Origin: an uncultured Bacteroidota bacterium
GTDB lineage: Bacteria; Bacteroidota; Bacteroidia; Bacteroidales; P3
NCBI GenBank assembly: GCA_902774395.1
Contig: CACYIK010000009.1
Span: forward strand, 18,545-82,544
Direction of reading: 5' to 3'
Length of the DNA: 64,000 nucleotides
In this document: positions 10,128 to 17,300 of the stretch, in pieces
Position numbering within the stretch: the first letter of the stretch is position 1
Layout of the letters: each line of letters starts with the position of its first letter
Notes under the pieces: model-generated
The model's database searches: none
The model's input: only the letters and a program-made list of their open reading frames with translations
Told to the model about the DNA's origin: nothing
Made by a program: the position numbers and the translations under genes

Positions 10128-10203
10128 GAAGTGGGTAGTTGTTAGTGGGTAGTGGATAGCACTCAGGGTCAAATGCTATCCACTACCCACTATCCACTAC
10201 CCA
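10128..10203. repeat. CACTACCCACTATC inverted word element between convergent genes
   Basis: A left arm of GTGGGTAGTGGATAGC-type words, a 13-nt spacer and a reverse-complement right arm make a strong hairpin between two convergent genes; it could act as a bidirectional terminator. The right arm supplies the stop codon (TAG, 10197-10199) of the nucleoside phosphorylase. Confidence 0.85.
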
Positions 10204-11189
10204 ACTAATCGTTCCACCACCGTTCCTACCAACTCCCTCATCTCTTTGTGGTAGTCGTTGAGGAAGGTGCCTTTGGGCCGGTTGGCAATAATCAGGCACA
10301 CCGTCAGCGCTTCGTGTCCGAGGAGGTGGCTGAAACCGTAGATTGCCGAGGTCTCCATCTCAAGGTTTGTAACCTTTAAAAGACTTCGAGACTTCGGGAC
10401 TTCGAGACTTCGAGTCGTCTCAGTATCTTTATGTCTTGATGTCTCGAAGTCTTGATGTCTTGAAGTCTCGATGGTCCATTGGAAAGTGGATAGTTTTTCG
10501 TTCAGGTTATCTATCGACGGGTGGAGCCGTATGGTACGTCCCTGCGGGCCGTAGAAGCCCGGGGCGGTGGCTGTGATTCCGTGGTGCATGTCGAAGGCTA
10601 TCTTGTTGAGCATTGTGTCGCTGCCTTTCACGCAATAGGGCCGTGCGAGACGCTCATCAAGCCCCATGTGCCGTATAAACGCCTCCTCCATCTCTCTCCA
10701 CTCTCCACTCTTCATGCTCCATTCTTTGTAGTAGTTCATCAGGCCGTCGAGGCCGATAGCGTAAGCCGAAGCTACATGGCTCCCGCAGTCGATATCCTCC
10801 TGCAGCGACCCGCTGGTGCCAATGCGCACGATTTGGAGAGGTGAAAGGTGAGAGGTGAGAGGTGAAAGGTGCGCTGCATCATCTATTTCACCTTTAACCT
10901 TTAACCTTTCACCTTGATGGGCGGCGTCCAGTTCGGTCATTACGATGTCGATGTTGTCGCACCCCATACCTGTCGAGAGCGCCGTGAGGCGTGTGCCGTG
11001 GTAATGGCCTGTCAGCGCGTGCATCTCGCGGTTGTAGGATTCATACTCCACGCTCTCGAAGATGCCTTTGAACATCTCTACGCGGCTGGGGTCACCAACG
11101 AGCAGCACCTTGTCGGCCAAGGTGCTGCTGTCGAGGTGTATGTGGTATAGTTTACCGTCCGGTGCAAGGACCAATTCGCTCGCTTTCAT
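10197..11189 (-). CDS. nucleoside phosphorylase (uridine phosphorylase-like)
   Basis: A PNP/UDP-family phosphorylase that splits a nucleoside with phosphate into base and pentose-1-phosphate. Supporting motifs are the N-terminal VLLVGDPSRVEMFKGIF, the glycine-rich ALSTGMGCDNIDIV, and VTNLEMETSAIYGFSHLLGH with the ribose-binding Met-Glu pair. At 330 aa it exceeds the usual 250-300. The excess corresponds to three repeat-coded inserts: residues about 93-117 (ERLKVKGEIDDAAHLSPL, an inverted word element), a GEWRE segment near 157-169, and about 236-270 (ETSRHQDFETSRHKDTE). The last codons and the stop lie in the adjacent repeat element. It follows the Ser/Thr-rich gene by 10 nt. Confidence 0.85.
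   Translation of the reverse strand: MKASELVLAPDGKLYHIHLDSSTLADKVLLVGDPSRVEMFKGIFESVEYESYNREMHALTGHYHGTRLTALSTGMGCDNIDIVMTELDAAHQGERLKVKGEIDDAAHLSPLTSHLSPLQIVRIGTSGSLQEDIDCGSHVASAYAIGLDGLMNYYKEWSMKSGEWREMEEAFIRHMGLDERLARPYCVKGSDTMLNKIAFDMHHGITATAPGFYGPQGRTIRLHPSIDNLNEKLSTFQWTIETSRHQDFETSRHKDTETTRSLEVPKSRSLLKVTNLEMETSAIYGFSHLLGHEALTVCLIIANRPKGTFLNDYHKEMRELVGTVVERLVG
10378..10484 (-). repeat. CTTGATGTCTCGAAGT word array in the nucleoside phosphorylase
   Basis: About nine copies of GACTTCGAGACTT/CTTGATGTCTCGAAG words, partly in opposite orientations around a short spacer. They encode repeated ETSRHxD residues without breaking the frame. Confidence 0.8.
10836..10914 (-). repeat. GGTGAAAGGTGAGA inverted word element in the nucleoside phosphorylase
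   Basis: The left arm (10836-10870) of GGTGAAAGGTGAGA words, a 15-nt spacer GCGCTGCATCATCTA and the right arm (10886-10914) of TTTCACCTTTAACC words can pair. The insert is in frame. Confidence 0.85.
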
Positions 11190-11199
11190 GTTTGAGGTT

Positions 11200-12402
11200 T
11201 TATCGGGTTCCAGTGGTGCGAGAGGTGCTGCCGGTACCGCGGGTGGAGGTGCTGCCTGTGCTACGGGAGCTCTCTACTTTCCGCTCTCCACTCTCCGCTC
11301 TTCTCTCCGTGTTGGCACTGCGGGTAGAAGTGCTGCTGCTGCGCGTCGTCGGGGTGGCGGCACTGCTGCGTGTCGAGGTGCCGGTGCTGCGTGTTGAGGT
11401 GCCAGTACTGCGGGTGCTGGTGCCGCTCTCGCTACCCGTCGAGGTGCTGCGCTCCGTAGCGGTTGCGCGTGTCGGGGTGGTACCCGTGCTGCGGCTTGTG
11501 GTGCTGGAGCTGGAGGTAGAGGTGCCCGTGCTGCGACTCGAGGTGCTGGAGCTGGAGGTAGTGGTGCCCGTGCTACGGCTCGAGGTGTTGGAGCTGGAGG
11601 TAGTGGTGCCAGTGCTGCGGCTCGAGGTGCTGGAACTGGAGGTCGAAGTTCCGGTGCTACGGCTCGAGGTGTTGGAGCTGGAGGTGGTGGCGCCGGTACT
11701 GCGGCTCGAGGTCGAGGGGGTAGTGGGCGTCGTTACTCCCGTGCTGCGGGTGGTGCCGGTGTTGTGGCTGCCGCTGTTCACTCTCGGGGCGTCGCCGCGG
11801 GAGGGTGTCGGCTTCACCACCGTGGGCTTGTCGCTGCCCGGCGTCCAGCGCGCCGTAGGCATGGGGGCGGGAGTGCTCGGGTGACGCATATAGTAGTAGG
11901 GCAGGGGAGGTGTTGCGCCGTGGTGGTGTGCCGGCGGCATCCAGCCGTAGCGGTGTATGTTGTAGTGGTACGAGCGTGTGTAGCCGCGGCGGTGCGTGAT
12001 GCGCGTGTAGGGGTGGTAGGGCGGGATGTACCACGTCAGCGAAGGCCTGTTCACACTCGTGCGGAAGCGCAGGTACTGTGCCGCGTTGTAGATTTGTGTC
12101 CCGCTGTAGAGCCAGATGCACTCCAGGTCGATGGGCATGTAAATCTCGTCACCCGTGTAGGCATCGTATCCGAAGATCCACAGCTCGTAGTACGATGAGT
12201 TCACGCGTTCCATCCACACCTCGTTCAGGAGTACGTATGTCGGGATCTCATACTCGTATCCGCAGTAAATCATCAGCTCGTTCTGGCTGTTCAGGTAGCT
12301 CACCGTGCGCAGCGCCTGGCTGTGCGTGAAGTAGTGCGCCGACCGGGCTGATACACTCAGGCTCATCAGAGCCATAACTACTAAGATTGCAACGCGTTTC
12401 AT
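11200..12402 (-). CDS. secreted Ser/Thr-rich repeat protein, function unknown
   Basis: A 400-aa protein with a cleavable-type signal peptide (about residues 1-19, ending SVSA). Residues about 20-190 are aromatic-rich, with many Tyr, Trp and His residues (YYELWIFGYDAYTGDEIY). From about residue 215 the protein is almost pure Ser/Thr/Arg/Gly, including at least five 14-residue repeats of the type SSRSTGTSTSSSST. Near the C-terminus a GAGAGCGGAAAG-type word gives ESGERKVESS. I do not recognise the family; a surface or O-glycosylated linker-type protein is possible. The promoter box lies about 85 nt upstream, and the nucleoside phosphorylase follows 10 nt downstream. Confidence 0.75.
   Translation of the reverse strand: MKRVAILVVMALMSLSVSARSAHYFTHSQALRTVSYLNSQNELMIYCGYEYEIPTYVLLNEVWMERVNSSYYELWIFGYDAYTGDEIYMPIDLECIWLYSGTQIYNAAQYLRFRTSVNRPSLTWYIPPYHPYTRITHRRGYTRSYHYNIHRYGWMPPAHHHGATPPLPYYYMRHPSTPAPMPTARWTPGSDKPTVVKPTPSRGDAPRVNSGSHNTGTTRSTGVTTPTTPSTSSRSTGATTSSSNTSSRSTGTSTSSSSTSSRSTGTTTSSSNTSSRSTGTTTSSSSTSSRSTGTSTSSSSTTSRSTGTTPTRATATERSTSTGSESGTSTRSTGTSTRSTGTSTRSSAATPTTRSSSTSTRSANTERRAESGERKVESSRSTGSTSTRGTGSTSRTTGTR
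11487..11713 (-). repeat. 42-nt coding tandem repeat
   Basis: At least five copies of a 42-nt unit (14 codons, SSRSTGTSTSSSST type) with few substitutions between copies. It is distinct from the short-word arrays because the unit is long and codon-phased. Confidence 0.85.
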
Positions 12403-12485
12403 AAGGCTTCCAATTTTAGGGTTTGACGTTTAAATTCTTAATTCTTAATTCTTAACTCTTTTTTCCTCTCACCTTTTTAGTACCG

Positions 12486-12493
12486 CAAAGATA
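12486..12493 (-). promoter_or_regulatory. -7 box for the Ser/Thr-rich protein gene
   Basis: TATCTTTG on the minus strand, about 85 nt upstream of the ATG at 12402. The -33 element was not clear. Confidence 0.5.
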
Positions 12494-12546
12494 CAAAAAC
12501 TTTTAGAATTGGATAGAGAAACTAAAAAAACGCCCCTCCTCACCCC

Positions 12547-12597
12547 CCATTAATTCCATTAACTCTATCAACTCTATTTATTCCATTAATCATATAA
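12547..12597 (+). repeat. ATTCCATTAACTCTATC word array
   Basis: About five words such as ATTCCATTA and ACTCTATCA follow one another. No inverted arm is present. Confidence 0.65.
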
Positions 12598-12627
12598 TCA
12601 ATCTGTTGCGTCTCGCAAAAAAAAATA

Positions 12628-12660
12628 TTGTAAATAATCCATGTTTTTTTATTATTTTTG
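12628..12660 (+). promoter_or_regulatory. promoter of the OmpA-family gene
   Basis: TATTTTTG at 12653-12660 with TTG at 12628-12630 about 22 nt upstream. The ATG at 12717 lies about 57 nt downstream. Confidence 0.55.
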
Positions 12661-12716
12661 CGCTTGGAAAAATAGCGTCAAATCTCAAACGTCAAACGTA
12701 CAACAAACATAACATC

Positions 12717-14192
12717 ATGAAACGTTTTTTGGTAGCTTTGCTCTCCTGCGCACTCCTTCTCGGAGCCTATGATGCACAGGCGCAGAACAAGAAAAAGAAA
12801 TCCAAGAAAAAAGCGCAGACCACTGCCGTCGACAAGAAAGGCAAGAACAAGAAGGCTAAAGCCGCCGAGCCCGAAACCCCGGCTTTCCTCCCCCTTCCCG
12901 CGGGAAGCAACGACTGTCTCTTCCCCATCGAGCTTAAGCTGGACGAACCCTACGGCCCCACGCAGGCTCCCGACGGCGCCGGCCGCATCCAGGAGGTCGT
13001 TGCCGACAAGGCTCACCCCAACCTCTTCGAGCGCGAGCACAACTCCGTCTGGTACAAAGTTACCATCCCTTACAACGGCGAACTCGAGATCAGCATCAAC
13101 CAGGTCTCACCCTGGGACGACTACGACTTCCTCGTCTATAAGAACACCGGCACCTACTTCTCCAATCAGGTGATGCTCAACAAGGTCTCACCCGTCGCCG
13201 TCAACCTCAGCGGCGTCGACAGCGCTCTCATGTTCCAGACCGTCATGATGAGCGACAAGCAGAAAGCCAAAGCCGAAGCCGAAAGCAAGAAAGCCAAGAG
13301 CGAGAAGGTGAAGGCCGACGACGGCTCCGACATGCCCTCCTTCGAACTCGACCCCGTGGCCTCCTCGCGTCCCACCATCGGCATGTTCTGCGACGCTTCC
13401 GACAAGATGCTCCTCAAGAAACAGACTGGGAAATACATCAAATCTATCCCCGTCCGCGCCGGCGAGGAATACTACATCGTCCTCGACAACCTCACCAACA
13501 ACGGTCAGGGCCACACCATCACCGCCTCAGTCCACGTCAACGCCTACGAGCCCCTCGTGCTCTTCTTTGACCGCAAAAGCCGCAAATACGTCGACGTCAA
13601 CCTCATGATCCTCGAACGCGACGGCAAGAACGGCGACCGTCCCCTCGTGCAGGAAGAACACTTCCGCGGTGGACGCGTCAAATTCATCCCCGGCTACAAC
13701 TACCTCCTCTACGCTAAGCGTGACGGCTACTTCTCCATCTATAAGGAGTTCAACTCCCGTGACCTCATGGAGCGCGGCGATACTATCATGCTCTACAACC
13801 TCGAGCGTACCGAGCGTGGCGCCACCTTCCCCCTCAAGGACCTCTACTTCGAAAGCGGCGAAGCCAACATGATTGGCAACTACGACTCCGTCCTCGTCGA
13901 ATACTTCATGCTCCTCAAGAACCACCCCGAGGTCAACTTCCTCGTCAAAGCCTACATCCAGAGCTTCGGCGTCAATATCGAGCACGACATGCTCCTCACC
14001 CTCGACCGCGCCAAAGCTATCAAGGAGTGGTTCGTCAAGAAAGGTATCGACGCCAGCCGTATCACCACCGCCGGTATGACCAAGAATGAAATCAAGCGCG
14101 CCGCCGCCGCTGTCCTCGGCGAGAAGAATGCCACCCTCAAGGAGGTCAGCGCCGAAATTATCATCACTGGCAAAAACGACAAAAATAGATAA
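12717..14192 (+). CDS. OmpA-family outer membrane protein
   Basis: I start at 12717 (MKRFLVALLSCALLL), which gives a signal peptide cleaved near DAQAQ; the longer open frame from 12606 overlaps the promoter. The mature N-terminus is Lys-rich (NKKKKSKKKA). The central part (about residues 55-365) is beta-rich and unclassified. Residues about 371-491 form an OmpA C-terminal peptidoglycan-binding domain (DLYFESGEANM, DRAKAIKEWFVKKGID, RITTAGMTKNE). The protein is 491 aa and probably tethers the outer membrane to peptidoglycan. A strong terminator follows, so it is probably monocistronic or only weakly linked to the next gene. Confidence 0.82.
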   Translation: MKRFLVALLSCALLLGAYDAQAQNKKKKSKKKAQTTAVDKKGKNKKAKAAEPETPAFLPLPAGSNDCLFPIELKLDEPYGPTQAPDGAGRIQEVVADKAHPNLFEREHNSVWYKVTIPYNGELEISINQVSPWDDYDFLVYKNTGTYFSNQVMLNKVSPVAVNLSGVDSALMFQTVMMSDKQKAKAEAESKKAKSEKVKADDGSDMPSFELDPVASSRPTIGMFCDASDKMLLKKQTGKYIKSIPVRAGEEYYIVLDNLTNNGQGHTITASVHVNAYEPLVLFFDRKSRKYVDVNLMILERDGKNGDRPLVQEEHFRGGRVKFIPGYNYLLYAKRDGYFSIYKEFNSRDLMERGDTIMLYNLERTERGATFPLKDLYFESGEANMIGNYDSVLVEYFMLLKNHPEVNFLVKAYIQSFGVNIEHDMLLTLDRAKAIKEWFVKKGIDASRITTAGMTKNEIKRAAAAVLGEKNATLKEVSAEIIITGKNDKNR

Positions 14193-14223
14193 TAGTTTGA
14201 GATAATAGATAATAGTTTATAGA
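14186..14223 (+). repeat. GATAATAGTTTGA word array
   Basis: Three copies of AGATAATAGTTT-type words overlap the stop codon of the OmpA-family gene. A related reverse-strand array is at 9313-9345, before the DnaJ gene. Confidence 0.6.
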
Positions 14224-14236
14224 ATCTCAAGGAGAG

Positions 14237-14292
14237 AGGGAGTTCAAGACAGTTGTAATGACAAACAAGCGTCTTGAACGCCCTTTTTTTTA
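14237..14292 (+). terminator. intrinsic terminator after the OmpA-family gene
   Basis: A 14-bp stem with one mismatch (AGGGAGTTCAAGAC, 14237-14250, with 14271-14284), a 20-nt loop and then a run of eight T. Confidence 0.85.
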
Positions 14293-14324
14293 TGACACCC
14301 TAGAAACATAAAAATATCAAAATC

Positions 14325-17300
14325 ATGAAAAGATTAGCGATAAGTGTTATCGTGATGCTGCTGGCGTTGCCGGCAATGGGACAGAAGACCGACTGGAAAA
14401 AGTTCGGCGAGTTGCTCTCCGAGGGCTCATATAAGAGCGCCTATGCGGAGGCCGAGGCTGTCTACAAGAAAACCAAGAATAGTACCGACCTTCTCACGGC
14501 GGCATGGTGTATGACCGCGGCGGCCTCTGCGTATCAGGAAAATGCCATTGAGGATGCCGTGGCGCGCTACCGTGCCATCTTGCCGCGTCTGGACGCCGTG
14601 GACCGTGCCGTCTGTTACGCCTTCCTTGGCGTGAAAGACAGCGCCCTGATGGATGCGGAGATACTGAAACGCACTCCCTCCGACCGCATCAAGATTTTCT
14701 GCGGGGAGGGTGACGAAGAGTTTGGTGGGATAAACTTGACACCGACGGCTTTCGACGTGGTGGTGAGATCACTGATGAACAACGCTGTGACGGATACGGC
14801 GTTGTTGCAGAAACTGGTGGACTTCCACAAAGACGACAGTGACGAGATTCGCGCGGCGCTGGACTATCAGATGATGGATGTCTGGGACTATGGGGTTATC
14901 CGCGAGAGTGACAAGATGAAGATGGTGCAGGGATACATCAACAAGTACCGCGGAAGCAAGTGCCCCTTTGTGGCGCATTTCTACAATGAGATGGCACATT
15001 TGATGGAAGGATGTGACGACATGCTGGCGGCTGTGCGCTACTGCGACACCGCGGAAGCTCTTTTCCCCGGCAGTGAAGGCGCCGCCGAATGTGCCAACTT
15101 GCGCATGAACATCTGCCGGTCTAAGATTGAGATGTCGTGCTATGGTGATGATGCTTTTACGATCTATCCCGGTCGGCCGTCGTTGAAGAAGCTGACCTAT
15201 GCGAACCTGAATCGCATTTATTTCAGACTCTATCCTTACGGTGGCACGGACATGAAGGAGTATATGAAGAATCTCCCCATGTACCTGAAACACTGGGAGG
15301 AGGCCGTCGAAGACGACGGTTCCCATAAGGAGCATCCTCTGATTTTCGACTTGCCGCCGATGAAGGCGGGCAACTACTTGCTTGTGGCATCAAAGGATAC
15401 CGTTTTCGACAATCATGATGCCTCCATCGTCCTTCTCTGTACAGACATTCAGCTACTCAAGACTGATAACAGCGAGTTTATGATGGTGGACGCAATGACG
15501 GGTGCCCCCATCGAAGGACAGGAGGTTGTGATGCTGACGTTGAAAGGTGAGCCGCTCGACACACTGGTGACTTACCCCGACGGCCGCTTCCGGGTGGAAA
15601 ACGAGGACACGAGAAAGATGCGCATCGAGCGCAACGGGGCGGTGTATACACGTGACTGCTGGGCAAGTTACCCCTCCAAAAACGACTATATGGAGCATAA
15701 GGCGCATCTGCTCAAAGACCGCCCAGTCTACCGGCTGGGCGACACGGTGCGCTTCGCCGCCGTGCTATACGAGAGCAACGGCGTCGAGGGTCATACTCTG
15801 CCGGGACATGCAGTGAAGGTGAAACTCATAAACCCCAACTACGAAGACCACGAGGTGCGCGAGTTGACCTCCGACGGCTATGGGGTGGTGAGCACCAACT
15901 TCGTCATTCCCCGCGACGCAATGGCTGGCCTGTGGGATGTGCTGGTCTATGAAGGCGAAAATTACCTTAATTCGTTTCCTATTAATGTAGAAGAATACAA
16001 GCAGCCGAAGTTTATTGTCACCCTCGGTCCCCAGACATCCAGTCTCTCCGACCCTCAGAAACCCGCTTTTGGCAAACCCTACACAATCAAGGGTCTGGCG
16101 CAGGCCTATAGCGGAGCCATGGTCTCGGGGGCCAAGGTGAAGTACATCATTTCCCGAGAACTCTCTTGGAACAGTAGGTGTAGACACTATGACCTTACGT
16201 ATAAAAACTACTACCCCGATATCGAGAGTAATATGATCCTTGATTCGACGGAGACTGCCGCTGACGGCTCGTTTGATATTACCTTTACGCCGTGGCCCGA
16301 CAGCTCGCTCGATTTCGCCTGCAATCCGGTCTTCAATTATATGGTCTATGTCGATGTTACCGACATCAACGGCGAGACCCACGAAGCCAGTACCTCTCTG
16401 AATGTGGGTTTCCTCAATGAGGAGGTTAAACTGACGCAGACCCCTGACGCGTCAGACCCTCAACATCTCAGCTACTCCTATTATGACCTCAACAGCCAGC
16501 CGCTCAAGGGCGACGTGACCATCAAAGTGGTGCGTCTGCGTCGGCCCGATGTGCTGCGCTTCACGCCGGAGATTATCCTCCTCAATCCCATGGCGGCAAA
16601 GACCCTGGACTCCGCCGAGTTCCGCAACCTTTTCCCGCAATACAACTATACTGCCGGTGAGGGCAATGTGTCGACCTGGGCGACCGACTGGGAATATACC
16701 ATGACTCACCATGCCGACGGCACACGTCAAAGCTACACCGTCGAGTTGCCTGTCAAGAAGATGCGCTCCGGCGTCTACCGTATCATCGTTTCCGCCGGCG
16801 AAGTCTTCGACACGCAGCGCGTCACCCTAGTCCTCCCCGACGAACGCAAGCTGCCAAATGCCAGCTTGTTGTGGGGAGATGTGAAGACTGCCGGCCGTGG
16901 TACCGGCAACCGTTTGAGCGCCGAGGTGGGAGAGACCGTGGTTGTGCGCTATGCGTCGGCGTTCGACGGTACACGCCTCTTCTATATGTTGACGGGCCCC
17001 GACGGTAGGGAAATTGAGTCGCGATGGCTCACCGCTGGTCGCAAGATACAGACGCTCTCCATCCCTGTAGACAAGTCGATGCTGGGCGGCTTCCAGGTGA
17101 CGCTTCATGCAGTACGCGAAGGCCTTAAAGAAGAATGGACCAGAAGTGTCAACGTGCCCTTCTCTCACAAGCAGCTGAAGGTCGACATCAGCACTTTCCG
17201 CGATAAACTGCAGCCTGGCGAGCAGGAGCAATGGACTATCAAAGTGGAGAGTGGAGAGCAGAGAGTGGAGAGTGCTCGTGGTCAAGAACTACCCACTATC

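Larger units (their letters stand above)
12403..12716. other. intergenic region between divergent genes, with word arrays
   Basis: The 314-nt gap holds an AATTCTTA word array (about 12432-12462), a minus-strand promoter box (12486-12493), an ATTCCATTAACTCTATC word array (12547-12597) and a plus-strand promoter (12628-12660). I see no gene in it. Confidence 0.7.

Noticed and set aside
12606..12716. Longer N-terminus for the OmpA-family protein
   Set aside because: The frame upstream of 12717 crosses the promoter, and the ATG at 12717 gives a clear signal peptide.
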